DNA from: Candidatus Parcubacteria bacterium
Lineage (GTDB): Bacteria; Patescibacteriota; Minisyncoccia; Phycocordibacterales; GCA-2747955
Length of the DNA: 8,376 nt
Direction of reading: 5' to 3'
NCBI GenBank assembly: GCA_027039745.1
Contig: JALUMP010000101.1
Coordinates: 1-8,376 of the forward strand
Of the stretch, positions 1 to 5,659 are shown piece by piece. The notes beneath the pieces were generated by a model. It was not told where the DNA came from and did no database searches. It saw only the letters and a list, made by a program, of their open reading frames with translations. Positions within the stretch are counted from its first letter, which is position 1, and every line of letters starts with the position of its first letter. The translations under genes were made by a program, and so were the position numbers.

Positions 1-186
1 CTTATGAGACAGTTTATATATATCTTTCTTAGTTCTCTTCGAAATAGGAGAATGGGAATCACTTGATTCTTCTTAATGCTTAATCTTTTGGTCTTATGAT
101 CAGGTTTGATTAGGTTTTATATTTCGGCTTTTTGTTGATTTTTTGGTAAATTCCAAAATTTGTAAAAAAATTAAGTTTACTTTAAG
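1..186. other. AT-rich intergenic start of window, no gene seen
   Basis: I see no credible coding region on either strand here; the longest reading is about 20 codons with no ribosome binding site. A small inverted repeat lies at 141-158 (arms TTTTGG and CCAAAA, 6-base loop), and a short TTCTC/GAGAA pair at about 33-52. Neither has the GC content or T-run expected of a terminator. The stretch is probably the upstream region of the gene starting at 245, or the tail of whatever lies to the left. Confidence 0.5.
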
Positions 187-215
187 TTGAAAAAGGTAAA
201 AAAATATGTTATAAT
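187..215 (+). promoter_or_regulatory. Sigma-70-type promoter with extended -10
   Basis: TTGAAA (187-192), a 17-base spacer and TATAAT (210-215), with TG one base upstream of the -10 so that 206-215 reads ATGTTATAAT. Transcription should begin near 222, giving a leader of about 23 bases that holds the AAGG ribosome binding site at 234-237 before the ATG at 245. Confidence 0.85.
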
Positions 216-244
216 TCTTTATATATAAAAAAAAAGGTAAAAAT

Positions 245-1765
245 ATGAATACTAAAAAATATACTGCTTACGAAATTTCAACATTTATTATTGAAAAAAA
301 TAAAATTATTGATGATTTAAAGATTATTGTTCCTCATAATAATCTTTCAAAACGATTAGATTTGTTTTTAAAGGCTGTCTATCCTCATCCATTAAATAAA
401 TACAATATAGTAAACTTTGGAAGTTTAAATGGTCTTCCTATTTCTCTATTTAACAAAAAAGATTTTAAAAAAGGGACTACTCTTATTGGACTCTTGTCTT
501 ATCTTGAAAAATACATAGGTTGCTCATTTTGTATTGGTGAGTGTGATGTCCCTGATTTTAAACTTTCTACCGTTCCTCTTTCTTGCGATGATTTTTATTT
601 TTTAAATAACAAAGAACAAATTGTTTTACAAAAAAGATTTATTGAAAAATTAACATTATCTGAAATAGGGAATCTTCCTGGTGTTGATATTTCTAGAGAA
701 AGAGTTAGACAAATAGAACAAAAAATATTTCATTATTTGAAAATTTTCTCAATTTCAAATATTTTTCCTGTTATTAACAATGTTGTTAAAGAAAATAACA
801 TATTCTGTAGTAGTAAAATAAGCAACTTGTTCCTTAATCAAGATGGTCAAAATATTTTTAAATATTTTTCTGCTTTTGTTACTGTAAAGGATTTTAAATA
901 TAAATATTCTTTTTCTCATGAATTATTTTTCAATACATCTGTTTTATCTTTTGGTTCTTTTATTGAAGGAATTAAAGATTTTCAACATTCAAAAGGTAAA
1001 ATACTTCTTACTTTAAAAGATATAGCTTCTGTTTTAAAACAAAGCCCAGAAGTATCATTAGATGTCATTTCATGTTTATTAGAAAAACAAATTCTTGTTT
1101 CATTTCAAGAAAAATATTTTTTATATCCTAAGCATAAAGGATTTGCAGTTGAGGTTTTTATTGCCTCTTTAAAAGACGGATATAGTTTAAAATTGGATTT
1201 TGATAATATGATAAATTGGTTAAATAAATATGTCCCTGAGTTCATGAATGACAAAGGATATAAAATCAAAAAAGAAAATTTTAATTCATACATTGAAAAC
1301 AATGAAAGAATTATTCTTTGGGGCTGGGGGAAATATGCACATATACAAAATATTGAAAAATCATTTATGATTCCTATGACAAATATTAGTCCTTTTATAA
1401 AAAAAGAAGTTGAACAAAATCTTGTTTTAAATTCTGTTTTTATATATAATAAATTCAAAAAATTATGTGAAGAATATAATATCCCTGATCAAAATGCTTT
1501 ATACAGTGTTTTGAGAATCAGATTACAAAACGAATATCTTTTTAAGCATTGCCCTTGGATTAGAGATTTAGATTTAGATAGTGCGAAAATCGTAGACATT
1601 ATTGCTGCTATGTTGAAAGAAGCAGGTGGTAAAGTCTCTATAAAAAGTATTTCAAATAGATTTGGTATTAGTACAGCAAGAGTCACTCAATTACTGTCTC
1701 ATTCAGATTTAGTTAAGTCTCCTCAACGAGGATATTTTATTTATAAAGAAACTGAACATGAATAA
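245..1765 (+). CDS. Sigma-70 region 4-like DNA-binding protein with second C-terminal HTH
   Basis: A 506-residue protein, probably a DNA-binding regulator. Residues about 117-167 match sigma-70 region 4, the -35-recognising helix-turn-helix: an NxxEQxVLxxRF helix, TLSEIG, then the recognition-helix signature SRERVRQIEQK. Residues about 448-503 form a second helix-turn-helix (VSIKSISNRFGISTARVTQLL) followed by a wing-like GYFIY strand. The N-terminal 110 residues and the 280-residue middle resemble nothing I recognise. There is no visible region 2, so it cannot melt a -10 element as a complete sigma factor would; an activator, anti-sigma partner or element-specific regulator is more likely. 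The ATG is chosen because AAGG sits 7 bases upstream and a strong promoter lies just before it. It overlaps the next gene by 8 bases, suggesting co-translation. The domain calls are good; the role is inferred. Confidence 0.85.
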   Translation: MNTKKYTAYEISTFIIEKNKIIDDLKIIVPHNNLSKRLDLFLKAVYPHPLNKYNIVNFGSLNGLPISLFNKKDFKKGTTLIGLLSYLEKYIGCSFCIGECDVPDFKLSTVPLSCDDFYFLNNKEQIVLQKRFIEKLTLSEIGNLPGVDISRERVRQIEQKIFHYLKIFSISNIFPVINNVVKENNIFCSSKISNLFLNQDGQNIFKYFSAFVTVKDFKYKYSFSHELFFNTSVLSFGSFIEGIKDFQHSKGKILLTLKDIASVLKQSPEVSLDVISCLLEKQILVSFQEKYFLYPKHKGFAVEVFIASLKDGYSLKLDFDNMINWLNKYVPEFMNDKGYKIKKENFNSYIENNERIILWGWGKYAHIQNIEKSFMIPMTNISPFIKKEVEQNLVLNSVFIYNKFKKLCEEYNIPDQNALYSVLRIRLQNEYLFKHCPWIRDLDLDSAKIVDIIAAMLKEAGGKVSIKSISNRFGISTARVTQLLSHSDLVKSPQRGYFIYKETEHE

Positions 1766-2498
1766 AATAATAACAATTTTCTTTTTTATTTTTGTTACTT
1801 TTTTCCCTGAATTATCTCTTGCTGATGATCGCTATGGAATGGATCTTAATATCGCTTTTCAAAATTCTAAATCTGATTACAAATCTTTATCCATGGGAGA
1901 TGGTACATCAAAATTTGGTGATACCAATGGGTATAAGTTTTCATCTTCTTTTATTGTTAATGATGGTTATATATTCGGTAATAGTGGTTATCTTACTGCT
2001 TCTTATGAAAAAATGAAAGGTAAAACTCTACTTAATAACAATTCTCTATCTACATCAAAAGAAGAATCTGGGCTTTTATTAGATGAAAGATATTTAACAA
2101 AAAATAACATCTTTTTTGTTGGTGCAGGAATCAAATATTTAACTTTTGATATTTCCTCGTTGAATTCATTGTCTTATCATTCTGTTTATCTTGGAACTAA
2201 AATTGGCTATACTCATTTTTTTGATTACACATATGGGCTCGGTTTTTTAATTGATGGTTACTATTCTGTTTATAACAAAGTGGAGTCTTCAAGTAAAAAT
2301 ATGAATTCTAGTCATTCTTATTTATATAGTTTTGATATTCCTATTATTTTTAAATTGAATTCTTCTTTTAATATAGAGGTTCACAACAAATTTAATTCAT
2401 GTTTTTTTGGCAAAACAAATTCTGTTCAAAATTTAAAATATAGTTCTTTTAAAATTAATTCTTTTATCTCTAGTATTAATTTAAGACTTATTTTTTAA
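1758..2498 (+). CDS. Predicted outer-membrane beta-barrel protein with signal peptide
   Basis: A 246-residue protein likely inserted in the outer membrane. Residues 1-22 are a Sec signal peptide: a Lys at position 3, a Phe/Ile-rich core and a probable cleavage after Ser-Leu-Ala22. The mature part is made of alternating polar/hydrophobic strands rich in Tyr, Phe, Ser and Asn with short turns. It ends in a strand closing with Phe (INLRLIF), the usual C-terminal signature for barrel assembly. The length of about 224 mature residues suits an 8- to 10-stranded barrel of the OmpA/OmpW/surface-antigen size class; I cannot assign a family. Its ATG lies inside the end of the sigma-like gene (overlap 1758-1765, ATGAATAA) and no good ribosome binding site is visible, so translation is probably coupled. 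The stop codon is inside an inverted repeat at 2492-2521. Confidence 0.8.
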   Translation: MNKIITIFFFIFVTFFPELSLADDRYGMDLNIAFQNSKSDYKSLSMGDGTSKFGDTNGYKFSSSFIVNDGYIFGNSGYLTASYEKMKGKTLLNNNSLSTSKEESGLLLDERYLTKNNIFFVGAGIKYLTFDISSLNSLSYHSVYLGTKIGYTHFFDYTYGLGFLIDGYYSVYNKVESSSKNMNSSHSYLYSFDIPIIFKLNSSFNIEVHNKFNSCFFGKTNSVQNLKYSSFKINSFISSINLRLIF

Positions 2499-2521
2499 GT
2501 AGGTTGGTTCCTACTTAAAAA
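2492..2521. repeat. 12-bp perfect inverted repeat across a stop codon
   Basis: Arms TTTTTAAGTAGG (2492-2503) and CCTACTTAAAAA (2510-2521) pair perfectly around the 6-base loop TTGGTT. It contains the stop codon of the barrel gene. In the + direction it is not followed by a run of T, so it is a poor intrinsic terminator; a partial attenuator, mRNA-end stabiliser or protein-binding site is as likely. Confidence 0.6.
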
Positions 2522-2540
2522 CCTAATAAAAAACCCTTCG

Positions 2541-2559
2541 AATTATCTATGGGATAATT
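2541..2559 (+). promoter_or_regulatory. Extended -10 element within a small inverted repeat, upstream of SecA-like gene
   Basis: 2549-2558 reads ATGGGATAAT, one base different from the ATGnTATAAT element found at the other promoters in this window. No -35 is recognisable at the right distance (AAAACC). The start would fall near 2565, leaving a 19-base leader. The element is also part of an inverted repeat, AATTATC (2541-2547) and GATAATT (2553-2559), so this may be regulatory rather than, or as well as, a promoter. Confidence 0.45.
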
Positions 2560-2583
2560 TCAGTGAAAATAAAAGGATAAATA

Positions 2584-4701
2584 ATGTTTTTTAAAAAAAA
2601 TAAAAATCAAAAAATAATAGAAAAATCAACAATCAATGACCTTCAGGACTATTTTAATGTTGAATTGTCTAGTTCCCAAATAGATGCTGCTAATGCTATG
2701 TTTAATGGTGATATAGTTGATCTTGATACAGGTGAAGGTAAGACTTTTTCTATATTACTCACAGCTTCTGTCCTTAAAGAACAGACTTTTATTGTCTCTT
2801 CAAATTCATTTCTTTCTGAACGCGATTTTAATTTTAGTAAAGATTATTTCGATAAAATAGGAAAAAAATCAAGTCGCTTATCTGCCAATACTGTTTTTAG
2901 TCATGATGTAATTTTTTGTACATCTATTGAACTCTCTGATATGATTTTATCATTACAACAGAATCCAAGTTTATATAATAAAATTTTTGATAATAAAAAA
3001 TTAAATATAATTGTTGATGAAATAGATGTAATTGTTGTGGATTTAGGGTCTTCTCCTTTTTATTCTTCAAGTGAAAAAAAGTTTGATGACAAAAATATAT
3101 CTTTATTTGAAAAAATGATCAAATATGTTTCTAAAAATGAGTATACTATTGAACCAGATACAAAAGAAATATATATAGAAGAAAATTCTTTAAATAAAAT
3201 ATTAAATAATTTAGATATAGATTTATTTGATATAAAAAATGCAGATATGTTATATCAATTTACTTTATATATTAAGGCTCTTTATGTTCTACAAAAAGAT
3301 GTTGATTATTTTGTATCCAATGAAAAAATAGTTGTTATAGATCCTGTTTTAAAGCTTCCAAAAAAAGGTTTTAGATATATTGGTGGATTACATCAGTATG
3401 TTGAATATAAAGAAAATCTTTCATATACAAATGTTCTTTTTCATAATAATAGTATAACAATGAAAGAAGTTTTTAATTTATTCTCATTTATTTCTGGATG
3501 TTCTGCTACTGCAAAATATTCACAAGATACAATATATGCTGCTACTGGAAAAAATGTTGTTAGTATTAAACCATTTTTTACATCAAACAGAAAAGAGCAT
3601 GATGTAATTTTTTTAACGAAAACAAAATGTTTACATAAGGAAATAGATAATATCATTGAGAAAAAATTGTTTAAAAAAAGTAATATTATTATGTTCCAAA
3701 ATCAAAGTGAACTTGAATCTTTTGCTAAAAATACAAATTTAAATGATTTTAAGAAGACAATGGGATTATCACTTGGTGATGACTATTCTACTCTTTTGGA
3801 TGTGGGAATGCACCCCTCGACCGTATTAAGCACAATATCAGCAGGTAGGGGCATTCATATTGATGTTTCTAATGAAGTAAAAGAAAATGGTGGAATTAAC
3901 ATCATTTTAGTGGGAGCTTTTGATTCTGAGCGAGCATTACACCAAGCTAAAGGTAGAATAGGAAGAAGATCTTCTCCTGGTGAGAAATATGAGCTTGTAT
4001 CTCTTCAAGATTCTGTTTTAGTTGAATATGGGGGGAGTAGTTTAAAAAGAATTTTAAAATTCATTAAAAACGAAACAGAATGTCATATAGAAGGCAAAAT
4101 GTATAAAAAGTTATATATGAAAGCAATGAAAGAATATTCAGGAAAACAATTAGAAGCTTTGTCTTTACTGTATTCTTATGATGAGATAATTTCAAAACAA
4201 AGAGAAGGGTTTTTTGCTACAAAAAAAATGATTGAGGACGATAAAAATTTTGAGCTTGGTTGGCTTAAAAAAATGGTTAAGAAATCTGTAGAAACCTTAG
4301 CTAATGAAGACTTGGATTTTCATGATGACCCGTATCTTTCTTTTAACACTTCTCTTCACTATAATGTTTTCAACAAAACAGGTGATGAAAATTCTTTAAC
4401 AAAAGACATTGACGCTTTAATTGAAACACTTTCTAATGCTAAATTTTTAAAAAAAGAAGTTAAAAAACTTTCATTTTTTCTATTGAACAATATATGGAAC
4501 GAGCATTATGAACAATTAATTACTCTTAAAGAAGGTATCTATTTGAGAAGTTTAAACAATAAAGATCCTTTTTCTGAATTTAAAAGAGAAAGTTATCATA
4601 TGTACACAATGGTTTCTAATAGAATATCAAGAAATTTAGTGGAAAATTTAATAGGACTAATGGTTAGCACATTAAAAACTCTAAAAAGTCAAGAAAAATA
4701 A
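2584..4701 (+). CDS. SecA-like preprotein translocase ATPase (short, divergent paralogue)
   Basis: A 705-residue homologue of SecA, the ATPase that pushes preproteins through SecYEG; canonical SecA is about 840-900. Visible in order: Walker A TGEGKT (49-54); SNSFLSERD (73-81), matching the SecA VNDYLAQRD motif; Walker B VDEID (144-148); the preprotein-binding hinge DYFVSNEKIVVID (241-253) and GLHQYVEYKE (268-277); SGCSATA (304-310) where SecA has GMTGTA; motif V SAGRGIHI (419-426); motif VI QAKGRIGRR (454-462) with its arginine finger; and a helical-scaffold signature YDEIISKQR (532-540). Walker A lies some 50 residues nearer the start than in E. coli SecA, so the N-terminal helices are missing. 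The usual insert after motif V is reduced, and no C-terminal Cys-rich zinc/SecB-binding tail exists. Ribosome binding site AAGGA is at 2573-2577. It follows an outer-membrane barrel gene, hinting at a dedicated export role, but no SecY partner is in view. Family is confident, function is not. Confidence 0.9.
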   Translation: MFFKKNKNQKIIEKSTINDLQDYFNVELSSSQIDAANAMFNGDIVDLDTGEGKTFSILLTASVLKEQTFIVSSNSFLSERDFNFSKDYFDKIGKKSSRLSANTVFSHDVIFCTSIELSDMILSLQQNPSLYNKIFDNKKLNIIVDEIDVIVVDLGSSPFYSSSEKKFDDKNISLFEKMIKYVSKNEYTIEPDTKEIYIEENSLNKILNNLDIDLFDIKNADMLYQFTLYIKALYVLQKDVDYFVSNEKIVVIDPVLKLPKKGFRYIGGLHQYVEYKENLSYTNVLFHNNSITMKEVFNLFSFISGCSATAKYSQDTIYAATGKNVVSIKPFFTSNRKEHDVIFLTKTKCLHKEIDNIIEKKLFKKSNIIMFQNQSELESFAKNTNLNDFKKTMGLSLGDDYSTLLDVGMHPSTVLSTISAGRGIHIDVSNEVKENGGINIILVGAFDSERALHQAKGRIGRRSSPGEKYELVSLQDSVLVEYGGSSLKRILKFIKNETECHIEGKMYKKLYMKAMKEYSGKQLEALSLLYSYDEIISKQREGFFATKKMIEDDKNFELGWLKKMVKKSVETLANEDLDFHDDPYLSFNTSLHYNVFNKTGDENSLTKDIDALIETLSNAKFLKKEVKKLSFFLLNNIWNEHYEQLITLKEGIYLRSLNNKDPFSEFKRESYHMYTMVSNRISRNLVENLIGLMVSTLKTLKSQEK

Positions 4702-4714
4702 TACATTTAATGTA
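4702..4714. promoter_or_regulatory. Palindrome next to a consensus promoter, possible operator
   Basis: TACATT-T-AATGTA is a perfect 6-bp inverted repeat with a single central base. It begins directly after the SecA-like stop codon and ends 7 bases before the -35 hexamer at 4722. The position fits binding by a small dimeric repressor or activator; no binding protein can be named. Confidence 0.4.
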
Positions 4715-4721
4715 CATATAC

Positions 4722-4750
4722 TTGACATTTTATTCTAAAAATGATATAAT
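4722..4750 (+). promoter_or_regulatory. Near-perfect consensus sigma-70 promoter
   Basis: TTGACA (4722-4727), a 17-base spacer and TATAAT (4745-4750), plus the extended element: 4741-4750 reads ATGATATAAT. Both hexamers are perfect matches, so this should be one of the strongest promoters in the window. The predicted start is near 4757, about 15 bases before the ATG at 4772. Confidence 0.9.
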
Positions 4751-4771
4751 AAATAAAAAAAGGAAATAGTT

Positions 4772-4933
4772 ATGAAAGTTTTAAATATAATATCTTATCT
4801 TTTATTTATTATTTCCATGTGTTTTTTATTTATTGGTGATTATAAATATTCATCAGCTGTTCTAGCAACTTCTTTTCTCTTTGATTCTTTTTCTCGTGAT
4901 TATGCACAAGCTTTTCAGAATATAAAAATATAA
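4772..4933 (+). CDS. Small hydrophobic membrane peptide, 53 aa
   Basis: A 53-residue peptide beginning MKVLNIISYLLFIISM. Residues about 4-21 are a strong transmembrane helix, followed by DYKY and a weaker hydrophobic stretch (about 27-37), then a polar tail ending in QNIKI. The AGGA at 4761-4764, 8 bases before the ATG, is a good ribosome binding site. A fully consensus promoter lies directly upstream with a short leader, so it should be strongly expressed unless repressed at the adjacent palindrome. I do not recognise the family. A small membrane regulator, a holin-like or type I toxin-like peptide, or an entry/lysis factor of an element are possibilities suggested only by size and hydrophobicity. 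No terminator is obvious before the convergent tRNA array. Confidence 0.7.
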   Translation: MKVLNIISYLLFIISMCFLFIGDYKYSSAVLATSFLFDSFSRDYAQAFQNIKI

Positions 4934-5017
4934 CCTTTTGTTTTGTTATAATTTTGACAGAAGATATCTCTTTTGCTTAAAAGTATTAAAGGATATTCAA
5001 AAATTTTATTTATATTT

Positions 5018-5093
5018 TGGAGCTTTTACTCAGATTCGAACTGAGGATCATGGGTTTGCAATCCATCGCCTTGACCAACTTGGCTATAAAAGC
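5018..5093 (-). tRNA. tRNA-Cys(GCA)
   Basis: The cloverleaf can be drawn by hand: acceptor GCTTTTA/TAAAAGC, D-stem GCC/GGC with GG in the loop, anticodon loop TTGCAAA with anticodon GCA at 5057-5059, T-arm CTCAG-TTCGAAT-CTGAG, discriminator T and encoded CCA (5018-5020). U73 is the expected identity base for Cys. Odd point: the closing pair of the anticodon stem is A31-C39, a mismatch. It is the last gene of the array, 3 bases from tRNA-Met. Confidence 0.9.
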
Positions 5094-5096
5094 ATT

Positions 5097-5168
5097 TGGT
5101 GTCAATATTTGGATTTGAACCAAACCTCCATTGATATGAATAATGGGTAGATACCTAATATTATTGAC
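5097..5168 (-). tRNA. tRNA-Met(CAU), atypical with degenerate D-arm
   Basis: Only 72 bases including CCA. Acceptor GTCAATA/TATTGAC, T-arm TTTGG-TTCAAAT-CCAAA, discriminator A and encoded CCA are all good. The anticodon loop reads TTCATAT, anticodon CAT at 5136-5138, inside stem CATTA/CAATG whose closing pair is an A31-C39 mismatch. The D region is short (16 bases between acceptor and anticodon stem), has A instead of T at position 8 and gives no normal D-stem; the best is TAG/CTA with a 4-base loop. It lacks the three G-C pairs of an initiator, so elongator Met is the likeliest identity. Ile2 (lysidine) or a decaying gene are alternatives. Confidence 0.75.
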
Positions 5169-5177
5169 TTGTATTGA

Positions 5178-5255
5178 TGGTTCAGGTGACAAGATTTGAA
5201 CTTGCGATTTCTCCCTCCCAAGGGGAGTGGGATAACCAAACTTCCCTACACCTAA
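5178..5255 (-). tRNA. tRNA-Pro(UGG)
   Basis: 78 bases. Acceptor TTAGGTG/CACCTGA (one G-T pair), D-stem GGG/CCC with GG in a 12-base loop, anticodon arm CTCCC-CTTGGGA-GGGAG with anticodon TGG at 5218-5220, T-arm GCAAG-TTCAAAT-CTTGT, discriminator A and encoded CCA. The anticodon arm is regular with T33 and G37. The end pair is U1-A72, whereas the common bacterial form I know is C1-G72. Confidence 0.92.
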
Positions 5256-5264
5256 TTACTTTTT

Positions 5265-5340
5265 TGGTGTATCCTATTGGAATCGAACCAATGGCCAACA
5301 GATTAAAGGTCTATTGCTCTACCAACTGAGCTAAGGATAC
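5265..5340 (-). tRNA. tRNA-Lys(UUU), copy 1, with C33
   Basis: 76 bases. Acceptor GTATCCT/AGGATAC, D-arm GCTCAGTTGGTAGAGC, anticodon stem ATAGA/TCTGT, loop CCTTTAA with anticodon TTT at 5305-5307, T-arm ATTGG-TTCGATT-CCAAT, discriminator A, encoded CCA. All parts are canonical except position 33 (base 5308), which is C instead of the almost invariant U. Identical to the neighbouring copy at 5360-5435. Confidence 0.92.
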
Positions 5341-5359
5341 ATACATTTTGTTTTGGTTT

Positions 5360-5435
5360 TGGTGTATCCTATTGGAATCGAACCAATGGCCAACAGATTA
5401 AAGGTCTATTGCTCTACCAACTGAGCTAAGGATAC
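5360..5435 (-). tRNA. tRNA-Lys(UUU), copy 2, with C33
   Basis: Exactly the same 76 bases as the copy at 5265-5340, offset by 95. Anticodon TTT is at 5400-5402 and the C33 base is at 5403. Being identical, including the C33 change and the following spacer, the two genes arose by a recent tandem duplication or are kept the same by recombination. Confidence 0.92.
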
Positions 5436-5459
5436 ATACATTTTGTTTTGGTTTTGGTG

Positions 5460-5533
5460 TGGTACTCATACCGAGAATTGAACTCGGATCTATCCCTTAT
5501 AAGGGAATGGCTCTACCATTAAGCTATACGAGT
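5460..5533 (-). tRNA. tRNA-Ile(UAU)
   Basis: 74 bases, first gene of the array. Acceptor ACTCGTA/TATGAGT, D-arm GCTTAATGGTAGAGC, anticodon arm ATTCC-CTTATAA-GGGAT with anticodon TAT at 5499-5501 and a normal T33, T-arm CCGAG-TTCAATT-CTCGG, discriminator A, encoded CCA. Most bacteria read AUA with a lysidine-modified CAU tRNA; a true UAU tRNA-Ile is uncommon. AUA is frequent in the genes of this AT-rich window, so this tRNA may serve them. Confidence 0.9.
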
Positions 5534-5589
5534 TAATATAAACTTCGTATGCTTGATATAGAATCTTTCATTTTTTTCCTTTTATACAT

Positions 5590-5632
5590 ATTGATTTCTT
5601 GTTTTTAATAAAAAACAAGAAATCAATTTTTT
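5590..5632 (+). terminator. 17-bp perfect hairpin followed by T-run
   Basis: Arms 5590-5606 (ATTGATTTCTTGTTTTT) and 5611-5627 are exactly complementary around the loop AATA, and T continues to 5632. In the + direction this is the shape of an intrinsic terminator, although the stem is AT-rich. It would stop transcripts that run antisense through the tRNA array. There is no T-run on the other side, so it should not act on the - strand. A DNA-level palindrome or structured RNA are alternatives. Confidence 0.55.
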
Positions 5633-5659
5633 AAGATTTTTGTAAAAGAAAATTGTAAG

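Larger units (their letters stand above)
5262..5460. repeat. Tandem duplication of tRNA-Lys unit, 95-bp period
   Basis: 5262-5365 and 5357-5460 are identical over 104 bases at an offset of 95. Each unit holds one tRNA-Lys gene and the spacer atacattttgttttggttt between genes. Identity stops exactly at the unit edges (5261/5356 and 5366/5461 differ), as expected for a simple tandem duplication. Confidence 0.95.

Noticed and set aside
33..52. TTCGAAAT flanked by TTCTC and GAGAA, resembling a tRNA T-arm
   Set aside because: The loop is too long for a T-loop, and no acceptor, anticodon arm or CCA can be drawn around it.
1105..1458. 117-codon open frame on the - strand
   Set aside because: It is antisense to the sigma-like gene, which has a promoter, ribosome binding site and recognisable domains; the product is a shadow with no start signals.
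1489..1686. 65-codon open frame on the - strand
   Set aside because: Antisense to the C-terminal helix-turn-helix region of the sigma-like gene; no ribosome binding site or recognisable domain.
1792..2016. 74-codon hydrophobic frame on the + strand
   Set aside because: It lies inside the barrel gene in another frame; the hydrophobicity comes from the T-rich strand-coding sequence.
3441..3656. 71-codon open frame on the - strand
   Set aside because: Antisense to the conserved motor region of the SecA-like gene.
4954..4982. TTGACA at 4954-4959 as a + strand promoter
   Set aside because: The base run at the right distance is TTAAAA, without an extended -10, and it would transcribe antisense to the tRNA array with no gene downstream.
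4938..5192. 70- and 60-codon frames over 4938-5150 (+) and 5010-5192 (-)
   Set aside because: Both run through tRNA-Cys and tRNA-Met (the - frame also into tRNA-Pro); the apparent peptides are translations of tRNA sequence.
5262..5460. CRISPR array or attachment site
   Set aside because: Only two copies exist, each containing a full tRNA gene; this is a tandem gene duplication with no spacers, and no integrase gene or partial tRNA 3' end marks an attachment site.
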